Assembly: GCA_963836085.1 (NCBI GenBank)
Contig: CAWIHT010000015.1
Coordinates: 183,202 to 247,201 of the forward strand
Direction of reading: 5' to 3'
Length of the DNA stretch: 64,000 bases
DNA from: JAHEEL01 sp963836085
GTDB taxonomy: Bacteria; Actinomycetota; Acidimicrobiia; Spongiisociales; UBA5794
Made by a program: the position numbers and the translations under genes. The notes below the pieces were generated by a model. It was not told the DNA's origin. It did no database searches and saw nothing but the letters and a program-made list of their open reading frames with translations. Shown piece by piece: positions 16,264 to 24,922 of the stretch. The first letter of the stretch is position 1. The number at the start of each line of letters is the position of its first letter.

Positions 16264-16862
16264 CGCGAATCGCCGTCATCGACCACGGAGCGGGCAATCT
16301 CGTCTCGATCCAGCGGGCACTCGAAGTCGTAGGCGGAGAACCACGGATCGCAGAGGGTCCGGCCGACCTCCGTGGGGTCGAGGCCGTCATCCTCCCCGGA
16401 GTAGGCGCCACCGGCGCGGCTATGGCACGCCTCGATGAACAGGGCCTCGTCGAACCGCTCCAGCAATGGGACGGACCATTGCTCGGGATCTGCGTCGGGA
16501 TGCAACTGCTCTTCGACTCGTCTGACGAGGACGGAGGAGCATGCCTCGGCGTCGTACCGGGGTCCGTTCAGGCAATCTCCGGCCGCCCGCTCCCCCACAT
16601 GGGATGGAACGACGTATGGACGTCCGACGATCCGCTCTTCGACGGAGTGACGTCCGGGTCCCTGTTCACGTTCGTCCACTCATTCGCGGCGGTACCAGAC
16701 GATCCCTCGATTGTGACGGCAACGAGCGACCACGGTGGCCGCTTCGTCGCCGCCATCCGTGACCGGAACTACCTCGGTCTTCAGTTCCACCCCGAACGGA
16801 GCGGTGCCTCCGGCCTCCGTGTGCTCGAGAACTTCGTTGGAGAAGCGCGCCGTGCTGCGTAG
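16260..16862 (+). CDS. hisH: Imidazole glycerol phosphate synthase, glutaminase subunit
   Basis: 200 residues from a GTG overlapping the hisB stop. A class I glutamine amidotransferase that supplies ammonia to HisF. The nucleophile lies in GICVGMQLLF, and the His-Glu pair of the triad in GLQFHPERSG; IDHGAGNLVS opens the protein. It overlaps hisF by 11 bases, matching the tight HisH:HisF complex. Confidence 0.95.
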   Translation: MTRIAVIDHGAGNLVSIQRALEVVGGEPRIAEGPADLRGVEAVILPGVGATGAAMARLDEQGLVEPLQQWDGPLLGICVGMQLLFDSSDEDGGACLGVVPGSVQAISGRPLPHMGWNDVWTSDDPLFDGVTSGSLFTFVHSFAAVPDDPSIVTATSDHGGRFVAAIRDRNYLGLQFHPERSGASGLRVLENFVGEARRAA

Positions 16863-17619
16863 CCGCATCATCCCGTGCCTCGACGTGGCCGAAGGGCGTG
16901 TCGTCAAGGGCGTCCAGTTCGTGAACCTCACCGATGAGGGCGATCCGGTGGAACTCGCAGCCCGCTACACCGCGGAGGGCGCAGACGAGATCTGCTTCCT
17001 CGACATCACCGCCTCGCACGAGAACCGAGGAACGCTCCTCGACATCGTGCGGCGCACAGCAGAGCACGTCTTCGTTCCCCTCACGGTCGGAGGCGGCGTC
17101 CGCGCTGTCGAAGACATGCGTGCCGTCCTGCGTGCCGGTGCCGACAAGGTCACGGTCAATACCGCGGCAATCGACCGGCCCGCCCTCATCAATGAGTGCT
17201 CGGCTGCGTTCGGGGCTCAGTGCGTCGTCGTGGCCGTCGACGCTCGGCGGTCGAACGGTTCGTGGGAGGTCTACACCCACGGAGGTCGGAATCCGACCGG
17301 TATCGACGCCATCGAGTGGATCCGCGACGTTACAGCACGTGGGGCCGGTGAGATTCTCCTCACCTCCATGGACCGAGACGGCACCAAGGACGGATACGAC
17401 CTTCCGCTCCTCGAGGCGGCCCGCGAAGCTACGTCGGTGCCGATCGTTGCGTCGGGAGGGGCCGGAGACCCGTCCGACCTGGCCGCAGCGCTCCAACCCG
17501 GACGGGCCGATGCCGCGCTCGCAGCCTCGATCTTCCATCGATCCGAGTATCCGATCCCGGTCGTCAAAGCATCGCTCGCCGAAGCCGGCATCCCGATGCG
17601 CATTGTGGAGGTCGTATGA
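16852..17619 (+). CDS. hisF: Imidazole glycerol phosphate synthase, cyclase subunit
   Basis: 255 residues from a GTG inside the end of hisH; this start places SRIIPCLDVAEGRVVKG at residue 3, as expected. It is a (beta/alpha)8 barrel homologous to HisA, with catalytic Asp residues in CLDV and TSMDRDGTKDGYD and phosphate loops VGGGVRA and ASGGAGDP. It makes IGP and AICAR from PRFAR and ammonia. It overlaps hisI by 4 bases. Confidence 0.95.
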   Translation: MLRSRIIPCLDVAEGRVVKGVQFVNLTDEGDPVELAARYTAEGADEICFLDITASHENRGTLLDIVRRTAEHVFVPLTVGGGVRAVEDMRAVLRAGADKVTVNTAAIDRPALINECSAAFGAQCVVVAVDARRSNGSWEVYTHGGRNPTGIDAIEWIRDVTARGAGEILLTSMDRDGTKDGYDLPLLEAAREATSVPIVASGGAGDPSDLAAALQPGRADAALAASIFHRSEYPIPVVKASLAEAGIPMRIVEVV

Positions 17620-18242
17620 CCCTCGAACCCGCCTACGACGAGCGAGGCCTCGTCCCGGTCGTCGTGCAGGATGTGAACACCGGAGACGTGCTGATGCTCG
17701 GATACGCCAACCAGGCCAGCCTGGAGGCAACGACAGCGACGGGAAAGATGACGTTCTGGAGCCGGAGCAGGGGCGTCCTCTGGGAGAAGGGCGAGACGAG
17801 CGGCAACACGATGAAGGTCGCCGACATGCGCCTCGACTGCGACGCCGACACGCTGCTCGCACGGGTCGTACCTGCCGGGCCTGCGTGCCACACCGGGGCC
17901 ACGACCTGCTTCGAGCCGGTCGATGCACCCACCAATGACCAGACCGGCGACGGCGCATTGGCGTCGCTGTGGGCGACGATCACCTCGCGGGCCGCCGAGC
18001 GACCGTCCGGTTCATACACGACGACGTTGTTGGAAGGCGGCGTCGACGCGTGCAGCAGGAAGGTGACCGAGGAGGCCACCGAGGTTCTGATGGCCGCGAA
18101 GGATCACGAGGCCGGGAGCGGGTCTACCGATCGGATCGTCGAGGAGTCCGCGGACCTGGTGTATCACCTCCTGGTCCTGCTCGCAGAGCGCGGCGTCGAC
18201 TTCGAAGACGTCGAAGCGGAACTCGGCCGCCGGGCCGGTTGA
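17616..18242 (+). CDS. hisI: Bifunctional phosphoribosyl-AMP cyclohydrolase / phosphoribosyl-ATP pyrophosphatase (HisIE)
   Basis: 208 residues. The N-terminal half is HisI, with FWSRSRGVLWEKGETSGN and the metal-binding RLDCDADTLL and GPACHTGATTCF. The C-terminal half from ~115 is HisE (all-alpha NTP pyrophosphatase fold), with SYTTTLLEGG, KVTEEATEVLMAAK and VEESADLVYHLLVLL. It carries out steps two and three of the pathway and closes the operon. Confidence 0.93.
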   Translation: MTLEPAYDERGLVPVVVQDVNTGDVLMLGYANQASLEATTATGKMTFWSRSRGVLWEKGETSGNTMKVADMRLDCDADTLLARVVPAGPACHTGATTCFEPVDAPTNDQTGDGALASLWATITSRAAERPSGSYTTTLLEGGVDACSRKVTEEATEVLMAAKDHEAGSGSTDRIVEESADLVYHLLVLLAERGVDFEDVEAELGRRAG

Positions 18243-18268
18243 CCAGTCGTCGAGGTACGCTCTCAACC

Positions 18269-18754
18269 GTGACCCGGATTGCCCTCACCCTGTTCGCCAT
18301 CGCGCTTCTTGCGGCATCGTGCTCGTCGAACGAACCGGTCGAGGGCATCGAACCTCCGTCGCCCGTAACGAGCGAGGAACTACAGTCTCTCCTCACCGAC
18401 TCGACCGAGCCCGTCGTCGTCAATGTGTGGGCCTCGTGGTGCACACCGTGCCGCTCCGAAGCACCGCTGATCGGTCGGGCCGCCACCGAGTTCGCCGACG
18501 AGGTCCTCTTCATCGGGCTCGACGTGCGAGATACACCGGAGGGCGCGGCCGCGTTCATCGCAGAGTTCTTCCCCGATGCGCCGATCTCTCATCTCTCCGA
18601 TGCCTCTGGACAGATCCCTACGGATCTCGGCGGCTCCCGTGGCGTCCCCCTCACGTTCTTCTTCCGCCCGGGAGGTGAACTCTCATACCTGCACTTCGGT
18701 GTTGTCGATGAACGCACGCTTGCCCTACAGATCGATGAGTTGGTGAACGGCTGA
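18269..18754 (+). CDS. TlpA-like thioredoxin-fold lipoprotein
   Basis: 161 residues from a GTG. An N-terminal hydrophobic segment ends in the lipobox LAASC, so the protein should be lipid-anchored outside the membrane. The thioredoxin part has VVNVWASWCTPCRSEAP with a CTPC active site and a GVPLTFFFRPGG cis-proline loop. It resembles TlpA/ResA proteins, which reduce disulfides during cytochrome maturation or extracytoplasmic folding. The stop overlaps the start of the Lgt-like membrane gene (TGATG), so the two are translationally coupled. It starts 26 bases after hisIE and may be co-transcribed with it. Confidence 0.85.
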   Translation: MTRIALTLFAIALLAASCSSNEPVEGIEPPSPVTSEELQSLLTDSTEPVVVNVWASWCTPCRSEAPLIGRAATEFADEVLFIGLDVRDTPEGAAAFIAEFFPDAPISHLSDASGQIPTDLGGSRGVPLTFFFRPGGELSYLHFGVVDERTLALQIDELVNG

Positions 18755-19443
18755 TGGAGTTCACCCTGCTCGCCGCCGCCGCCATCGCGGGTGCTGCGGC
18801 GTACGTCATGCTCTGGTGGGAGGCGAGGCATGGCAACGCCGCACGGTGTACCGGGAATCTCTGGGAGATCGGCCTCGTCTCGACCGTGGCCGGGATCTTC
18901 ATCGGCCGGATCGTCGCGATGCTGCTCGACGGCGTGAACCCGATCGCTCACCCGATGGATGTCATCCTCGTGCGCTCGGGCGTCTCCACCGTCGGTGCGT
19001 CGCTTGGAGCGGCGGCCGTGTTCGCACTGCAGGGCAGGAAGAACACGATCACCATGGCCGACGGTATCTCAGCCGCCGCCCTGGCCGGTCTCGCAGGATG
19101 GCATGCCGGTTGCCTCGTACGGGGATCCTGCCTCGGAACCGCTTCGGATCTCCCCTGGGCGATCGCTCAGGAGGGAAGCACCGTGACTCGCCATCCGGTC
19201 GGCGTCTACGCAGCGCTTCTCCTTGCGGGCGCCGCGATCATCCTGGCGTGGTGGAAGGCGTACCGCCGTCCACCGGAGGGTTCACCCGCCGCGATCGCCA
19301 TCATCGCTGCAGCGGGGACACGCCTCGTGACCGAACCGTTCCAGCCGTCCATATCCGGCGGGCCGGTATGGTTCTACGCAATCGCGCTTGCCGTCGGCAT
19401 CGGCGTCCTGGTCCGGTCGATCGTGCGGCACAGAACCGCGTGA
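18754..19443 (+). CDS. Divergent Lgt-like membrane protein
   Basis: 229 residues with about seven membrane segments. The layout follows prolipoprotein diacylglyceryl transferase: ADGISAAALAGLAGWHAGCLVRGSC matches the conserved Lgt region around GRxGCFxxGCCxG only in part, and RHPVGVYAALLL matches the HPtqLYE helix. The HGG-containing region of true Lgt is replaced by VSTVGASLGAA. It may transfer lipid to its partner TlpA-like lipoprotein, or be a derived family member with another job; the coupled arrangement suggests a joint function. Confidence 0.6.
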   Translation: MEFTLLAAAAIAGAAAYVMLWWEARHGNAARCTGNLWEIGLVSTVAGIFIGRIVAMLLDGVNPIAHPMDVILVRSGVSTVGASLGAAAVFALQGRKNTITMADGISAAALAGLAGWHAGCLVRGSCLGTASDLPWAIAQEGSTVTRHPVGVYAALLLAGAAIILAWWKAYRRPPEGSPAAIAIIAAAGTRLVTEPFQPSISGGPVWFYAIALAVGIGVLVRSIVRHRTA

Positions 19444-19447
19444 TGGT

Positions 19448-20074
19448 CTAGGCCCCGAGCGCCACGAGTTCGTCGAGTGCCGCACGGAGGGCGTCCTCGC
19501 CGGCGGCACCAAACCAGTTGGCAACCTGGATGTCGTTTCCCGTGATCAAATACGAGACGGGTTGACCCCGGACCCCGTAGAGGTCCCAGACGGAATCGTC
19601 GAGGCCCCACTCAACGTTGGACAGCAGTTCCTCAGCCCTGGCTCTCGTTGAATCGAGATCCGACTGTCCGGCGACCGCGATGATGCGAACCGTGTCGGCA
19701 TAGTCCGGCGCTACGGCATCGATGACGGGCAACTCCCGTCGACAGACGCCTCACCACTCGGCCCAGAACACCAGGTACACCGGCTTCTGCTCGGCTGAGA
19801 GCGTGAACTCGGCGCCATCACCAAGCACCAGGGTGAAATCCGGCGCCGGCGGACCGTCGATCGGCGGTGCCGCTGCCGGCGGCGTGTCCGAGTCGGACGG
19901 CGCGGTTGTCGACGACGCTACAACGGTCGTCGAGGTTGTCGGTTCGCCCTCGACGGCTGGCGCCGCGACGGTCGACGAGGTTGGCTCGGCGGCCGTTGTC
20001 GACGTGTCGGCGCCGCTCGAACACGAAACGGCAACCACGGCGAGTGCCGCGATCAGGACAATTGATCTCCGCAT
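19448..20074 (-). CDS. Selenocysteine-containing TlpA-like thioredoxin-fold lipoprotein (in-frame UGA)
   Basis: The gene reads 208 residues only if the TGA at 19751-19753 is read as selenocysteine (residue 108). The N-terminus has a hydrophobic stretch and lipobox VVAVSC, then a Ser/Thr/Pro-rich linker. The thioredoxin part runs APDFTLVLGDG, YLVFWAEW-U-GVC-RRELP, and the cis-proline loop GVRGQPVSYLI. The UGA lies exactly at the first cysteine of the WCxxC motif; the in-window paralogue at 18269 has WASWCTPCRSEAP there. A hairpin immediately after the UGA fits bacterial SECIS rules. Downstream sequence stays in frame to a normal stop. Alternatives are a cysteine-to-stop mutation or a base error. 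No Sec machinery genes are in the window. Confidence 0.75.
19715..19750 (-). promoter_or_regulatory. Bacterial SECIS-like stem-loop
   Basis: In the mRNA directly after the UGA, GGCGUC pairs with GAUGCC, a 4/3 internal loop follows, then GACGGG pairs with CCCGUC around an apical loop AGUUG. The apical loop begins 16 bases after the UGA and has G at its second position. These values agree with the published bacterial SECIS model (upper stem of at least 4 bp, G among the first two loop bases, 16-37 bases from UGA). Confidence 0.7.
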
Positions 20075-20127
20075 GCGACCACCGTACCCGAGGTCCTTGC
20101 GTATGGGGACGGTTCTTCGGTCGGGCC

Positions 20128-21153
20128 CTACACCCGTCCGTTGGTGAAGGCGATGGCCCGCTCAAGTACGGCCTGTGCATCGCCGGAGTCGATCCCTTCT
20201 GCGGCGAGTTGCACGGCCTCGACGAATCCATCCGCGAGGCCGGCGACGACGATGGCGGGTGCCGCGTTCACAATGGCGATGTCGCGCTTCGGTCCGGGGC
20301 GTCCGGCGAGGATCGAACGGAGGATGTCGGCGTTCTCGTCAACCGACCCGCCCCGAAGGTCCTCGATCGTGGCACGCCGGACTCCGAAGTCCTCGGGGGT
20401 GAACTCGGCAGTCGTGACCTCGCCATCCCGGAGCCGGTAGATGAACGAGGGCCCGGTGGTGGTCAACTCGTCGAGTCCGTCCTCCCCGTAGAACACGAAC
20501 GCCCGCTCGGCGCCCCGGTTCCGCAGCACGTCGACCATCAGGCCGGCCATGCGTGCGTCCGACGTGCCGACCGAGAGCCGGCTTGCTCCCGCAGGGTTGG
20601 TGAGCGGTCCGAGGAAGTTGAAGACGGTTCTGATCCCGAGCGACGACCGCACCGGTCCCGCGTGGCGCATCGCCGGGTGGTAGCGCGGTGCGAAGAAGAA
20701 GCCGAAACCGACTTCGCGAACCATAGCGACCGTGTCCTCCGGTGCCATCTCGAGGTTGAAGCCGAGCGCCTCGAGCACATCTGCGGAACCCGTCTTCGAT
20801 GATGCTGCCCGGTTTCCGTGTTTCGCGATCTTGACGCCCACGCCGGCGGCGATGAACGCCGCGGTCGTCGAGATGTTGAAGGTCCCGGACTGGTCGCCCC
20901 CGGTTCCGACCGAATCCACGACCGGTTCCCCCACATCGACGCGCACCGAGGCGTCGACCATGGCATCGACGAGGCCGGTCATCTCGTCGGCTGTCTCTCC
21001 CTTGGCGCTCAGGGCGACGAGCAGGGCCGCGATCTGTGCCTCGGAAGCGTGGCCTGACATGATCTCGCTCATCACGGCGTAGGCCTCGACGCGTGAGAGG
21101 TCGGCACCGGAGATCAACTGATTGAGGGTCGTAGACCACGATATGTCGGACAT
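20128..21153 (-). CDS. trpD: Anthranilate phosphoribosyltransferase
   Basis: 341 residues. It joins anthranilate and PRPP in tryptophan synthesis. Motifs are VDSVGTGGDQSGTFNIST (PRPP and anthranilate sites), KHGNRAASSKTGSADVLEALG and the metal site region FYGEDGLDELTTTG. Length and motifs are complete. It stands alone here with no other trp genes. The next gene downstream is the selenoprotein, 54 bases away on the same strand, so the two may be co-transcribed. Confidence 0.95.
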   Translation of the reverse strand: MSDISWSTTLNQLISGADLSRVEAYAVMSEIMSGHASEAQIAALLVALSAKGETADEMTGLVDAMVDASVRVDVGEPVVDSVGTGGDQSGTFNISTTAAFIAAGVGVKIAKHGNRAASSKTGSADVLEALGFNLEMAPEDTVAMVREVGFGFFFAPRYHPAMRHAGPVRSSLGIRTVFNFLGPLTNPAGASRLSVGTSDARMAGLMVDVLRNRGAERAFVFYGEDGLDELTTTGPSFIYRLRDGEVTTAEFTPEDFGVRRATIEDLRGGSVDENADILRSILAGRPGPKRDIAIVNAAPAIVVAGLADGFVEAVQLAAEGIDSGDAQAVLERAIAFTNGRV

Positions 21154-21163
21154 GGGGAGGACC

Positions 21164-21751
21164 CTACCCGTTTAGGACGTTCCGCAGCGAGGCGGCCGCC
21201 ACGGTTGCAGCCGATGCGAACGACACCGGTGGCTCCGCGCTCCCCCAGGCCTCCACTGCGGCCAGCACCGCCGCCACGGTTGCAGCCGCGATGATCCGCG
21301 CCTCAATGGCATCGATCGCGCCGGCGCCGGCGAGCATCTCCGCCAATTCGGACTCGAATCGACGAAATTCGTTGGCGAGCGATGACCGGAGGCCCGGTTC
21401 CATGAACACGAGATTCAGCCGCCCACGCATCTCGGCGTCGGAGACGTGGAACTCAAGATCGCCCATCTCCTCGACCACTGCGATCGCTGCCGCAACGGGC
21501 ACGCGGCGGGCGAGTTCCGCTTCCAGCAACTCCATGGTCGGCAGCTCGAGTTCGTCCCATAGGAAGATGCCTTCCTTTGTGCCGAATGCCCGGTACACCG
21601 TGGACGGCGAGACGTCTGCAGCTGCCGCAATCTCCTCCACCGTAGTGCGGTCGTAGCCTGACTGGAAAGCCGCTCTGAACGCTTCGTCCTGGACGCGAAG
21701 CATCATGGCTCGCCGCTTTCGGTCCCGCAGATTCAGTACGACAGGCTTCAT
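21164..21751 (-). CDS. TetR-family transcriptional regulator
   Basis: 195 residues from the ATG at 21751. The N-terminal helix-turn-helix is AFRAAFQSGYDRTTVEEIAAAADVSPSTVYRAFGTKEGIF. The C-terminal ligand domain is typical in size. It is divergent from the ABC exporter genes, and two copies of an inverted repeat lie in the 50-base gap, so it most likely represses both itself and the exporter until a small molecule binds. The inducer is unknown. Confidence 0.88.
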   Translation of the reverse strand: MKPVVLNLRDRKRRAMMLRVQDEAFRAAFQSGYDRTTVEEIAAAADVSPSTVYRAFGTKEGIFLWDELELPTMELLEAELARRVPVAAAIAVVEEMGDLEFHVSDAEMRGRLNLVFMEPGLRSSLANEFRRFESELAEMLAGAGAIDAIEARIIAAATVAAVLAAVEAWGSAEPPVSFASAATVAAASLRNVLNG

Positions 21752-21753
21752 GA

Positions 21754-21785
21754 TGACAGAGACTATCATATGACAGTGACTGTCA
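21754..21785. promoter_or_regulatory. Tandem TetR operators
   Basis: Site 1 is TGACAG-AGA-CTATCA (21754-21768) and site 2 is the perfect inverted repeat TGACAG-TGA-CTGTCA (21771-21785). Their centres are 17 bp apart. They fill the space between the divergent regulator and ABC ATPase starts, as in TetR-type systems that bind as a pair of dimers. Confidence 0.75.
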
Positions 21786-21801
21786 CAGAGGAGCGACATC
21801 G

Positions 21802-22512
21802 ATGACCCCTGCGGTGAAGACCACCAACCTCACGAAGACCTACGGCGAGGGTGAGACCGAAGTTCGGGCTCTCCGTGACGTGTCGCTCGAGATCCCGAAA
21901 GGCGAACTCGTCGTACTACTTGGCCCGTCCGGTTCCGGCAAGACGACGCTCCTCAACCAGCTCGGCGCCCTCGAGGAGCCGACATCGGGTTCGGTCGAGG
22001 CCGACGGCATCACACTGAACGAACTCGGGGACAAGGAGCGCACGGCCTACCGCCTCAACTCGATCGGGTTCGTCTTTCAGTTCTACAACCTCGTCCCGAC
22101 GCTGACGGCGAAGGAGAACGTAGCTCTCATTGCAGAGCTCGCCTCCTCGGACGGTCTGCAACGCACCGAGACCGTCCTGGCACAGGTCGGCCTCGCCGAC
22201 CGCATGGACCACTTCCCCGGACAACTCTCCGGCGGTGAGCAGCAACGGGTGTCGATCGCTCGAGGTCTGGTAAAGGACCCACCGCTCATGCTGTGCGATG
22301 AACCGACCGGCTCGCTCGACGTCGAGAGCGGCATCTCGATCCTGAATCTGCTCCGTGATGTGACGGAGAGCGGCGAGCGTTCCGTACTCATCGTCACGCA
22401 CAACGCCGTCACGGCCAACATTGCCGACCGCGTGATCCGTCTGCGCGACGGCGAGATCATCTCGGTAGACACGAATGCGTCGCCCGCCGAACCGGGACAA
22501 CTCGACTGGTGA
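21802..22512 (+). CDS. ABC exporter ATPase, MacB/LolD type
   Basis: 236 residues. Walker A GPSGSGKTT, Q-loop FVFQFYNLVPTLTAKEN, signature LSGGEQQRVSIARGL, Walker B LMLCDEPTGSLD and H-loop VTHN are all intact. The family powers FtsX-type permeases that export peptides, lipids or drugs, or act as mechanotransmitters. GAGGAG precedes the ATG. It overlaps the permease gene by 4 bases and is probably repressed by the divergent TetR protein. Confidence 0.93.
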   Translation: MTPAVKTTNLTKTYGEGETEVRALRDVSLEIPKGELVVLLGPSGSGKTTLLNQLGALEEPTSGSVEADGITLNELGDKERTAYRLNSIGFVFQFYNLVPTLTAKENVALIAELASSDGLQRTETVLAQVGLADRMDHFPGQLSGGEQQRVSIARGLVKDPPLMLCDEPTGSLDVESGISILNLLRDVTESGERSVLIVTHNAVTANIADRVIRLRDGEIISVDTNASPAEPGQLDW

Positions 22513-24890
22513 GCTACCTCACGACGAAACGCCGCCGGGATATGAGTCGACAACGGTGGCAGTTTCTCGCGGTCTTCGTAACGATCGCGCTCGGTGTCAT
22601 GTTGTTCGCCGCGTCGTACGACGCCTTCTTGAACCTCGAGTCGTCATACAGCGGCACCTACGAGCGTCTCGGGTTCGCTGATGTCACGGTGACCGGCGCC
22701 GACCCCTCCTTCACAGAAGAGGTGGGCCTCATCGATGGCGTCGCGATCGTGGAACACCGAAGGGTCGCCGACGTCCCGTTCCGCATCAACGACGACACGC
22801 TGCAGGGTCGCCTCATCGGGATGCCCCCAGATACCCAGCCGACCATCAACCAGATCGATATCACCGACGGCACGTATCTGGACGGCAGCTCTTCGCTCGG
22901 CCTCGTCGCCGAGCAGCATCTCGCCGACTCCTTCGATGTTTCCGTCGGAGACCAATTCGAGGTCTTCACCGGGACGGAGTGGGCCGATGCGCTCATTGTC
23001 GGGACCGCCGTTTCGGCCGAGTACATCTGGCTGGCTGAGAGCCGTCAGAACTTCTTCCCCCCGCCCGGCACGTTCGGCGTCGCGTTCGTTGCCGAGGCTG
23101 TTCTCGACGCGGCACCGGCAGCGGCGGTCGCCGAGCAAACACTGATCCTCTACACCGACGACGTCGACCGCGAGGCGACCGACGCGGCCGTCGAAGCACT
23201 GGCGGTCACAGCCGGTGCAGCGGACGTGATGACCCAGGCCGAGCAACCGTCCAACGCCGGCCTGAAGCTCGACCTCCAGGGTTTCGAGGAGATGGCGATC
23301 ATGTTCCCTGCGCTGTTCCTGCTCGCCGCCGGCATGGCAACGTTCATCATCCTCACGCGCGTCGTCTACTCGCAGCGCGCACAGATCGGGACCCTCATGG
23401 CGAGCGGGGTCTCGCGGCGCCTCATCACCCGCCACTACCTGTCGTACGGACTCGTGCTGGGTATCGCGGGAGCGATCGTTGGCGTCGTCATCGGAATGCT
23501 GCTCGGATACGCCATCACAGGCCTCTACACCGAAGCGCTCGGGATCCCGGACACGGTCAGGGGATGGCACTGGGTGACTCCCCTCGTCGGCACTCTCTTC
23601 GGGTTGGCGGTTGGTGTGCTCGCGGCGCTGGCCCCGACCCGTTCCGCGTCGCGCCTGAGTCCGGCCGAGGCGATGCGGGGAGACACGCCGACAAAGAGCG
23701 GCCGTCCGAGCCTGATCGAACGGGCGGTCCCACCGGTACGGCGACTCCCGATCCGCTGGCTCATGGTGTTGCGCGGCATCGGCAGAAACCGCCGTCGCAG
23801 CCTTTCGACGATCCTCGGCGTCGTCCTCGCCCTCACGCTGATCCTCGCGTCGTGGGGCATGATCGATACCGTCGCCAACATCCTCGAGCGCAACTTCAAC
23901 GAGATCGCGATCGAGGACGCGAACGTGATCTTCGGTACGACGGTTGACGACAACGCCGTGATGCGGGTCTCTGAAACGCCGGGCGTGGCGACGGCGGAGG
24001 CCGTCGTCAGCATCGCGGTATCGGCCCGCGGGCCGGACGGGTCCTATGCATCGCAACTCGACGCCTATCAGGCCGACACCGCCGTGCACGGATTCGACAC
24101 ATCCGACGGCCGCCTGCCGTCGAGCGGCATCCTTGCCGGTGTGTCACTGCGGAACGAGATCGGTGTCTCCGAGGGCGATACCGTCGAGTTGTCGTTCCCG
24201 ACGCTCGGGACCTCCTTTCCGACCACCATCGCTGGGTTCGTCGATGAGCCCCTCGGAACGATCATCTACATGGATCGCGAGACCTTCGAGCGGGCAATCA
24301 GCGATGCCGAAACACCCATCCCTCCGTCCGCGCTCGCGAGTCCATCCATCACGCACGTCAAGGCGGTGTTTGACGACGGCACGGACCGCGCCATTGTCAT
24401 CCACGAACTCGAAGACGTCGACGCGGTGGTGGCAGTTGTCGACTCGCGTGCGCTCTACGACATGTTCCAAGAATTCCTGGGGTTCTTCTATATGTTCGTC
24501 GGCGTCATGCTGGCATTTGGCGCAGTCATGGCGTTCGCCCTGATCTTCAACACCATCTCAGTGAACGTCGCAGAGCGCGAGAGCGAGTACGCAACGATGC
24601 GCGCCAACGGTCTCTCGCAACGGAAGCTGGCTTCGCTGATCACCGGCGAGAACCTTCTGCTGACGGCGCTCGGGATTGTTCCCGGGTTGATCGTCGGCTA
24701 CGCCGCGGCGGCCCTATTCATGCAGTCGTACTCGTCGGACATGTTCACGTTCGGGCTCGACATGAACTGGACGACCCTGGTACTCAGCGCCCTGGCCATG
24801 CTTCTCGTGGCGTTGCTCTCGGTGATCCCCGCCATCCGAACCGTGCAACACCTCGACATTGCGAAGGTCGTCCGCGAACGGTCGACGTAG
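22509..24890 (+). CDS. ABC transporter permease with two FtsX domains
   Basis: 793 residues from a GTG overlapping the ATPase stop. One membrane helix near residue 20 precedes a large extracytoplasmic domain, then an FtsX core at ~255-390 (three helices, VVYSQRAQIGTLMASGVSRR). A second helix/extracytoplasmic region/FtsX core follows, ending IFNTISVNVAERESEYATMRANG and SALAMLLVALLSVIPAIRTV. The duplicated layout is common in actinobacterial MacB-like permeases. With the ATPase it should form a complete exporter. Confidence 0.9.
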   Translation: MSYLTTKRRRDMSRQRWQFLAVFVTIALGVMLFAASYDAFLNLESSYSGTYERLGFADVTVTGADPSFTEEVGLIDGVAIVEHRRVADVPFRINDDTLQGRLIGMPPDTQPTINQIDITDGTYLDGSSSLGLVAEQHLADSFDVSVGDQFEVFTGTEWADALIVGTAVSAEYIWLAESRQNFFPPPGTFGVAFVAEAVLDAAPAAAVAEQTLILYTDDVDREATDAAVEALAVTAGAADVMTQAEQPSNAGLKLDLQGFEEMAIMFPALFLLAAGMATFIILTRVVYSQRAQIGTLMASGVSRRLITRHYLSYGLVLGIAGAIVGVVIGMLLGYAITGLYTEALGIPDTVRGWHWVTPLVGTLFGLAVGVLAALAPTRSASRLSPAEAMRGDTPTKSGRPSLIERAVPPVRRLPIRWLMVLRGIGRNRRRSLSTILGVVLALTLILASWGMIDTVANILERNFNEIAIEDANVIFGTTVDDNAVMRVSETPGVATAEAVVSIAVSARGPDGSYASQLDAYQADTAVHGFDTSDGRLPSSGILAGVSLRNEIGVSEGDTVELSFPTLGTSFPTTIAGFVDEPLGTIIYMDRETFERAISDAETPIPPSALASPSITHVKAVFDDGTDRAIVIHELEDVDAVVAVVDSRALYDMFQEFLGFFYMFVGVMLAFGAVMAFALIFNTISVNVAERESEYATMRANGLSQRKLASLITGENLLLTALGIVPGLIVGYAAAALFMQSYSSDMFTFGLDMNWTTLVLSALAMLLVALLSVIPAIRTVQHLDIAKVVRERST

Positions 24891-24922
24891 TCGTACGGGA
24901 CCGTGTCGGCACGTCCCCGGCG

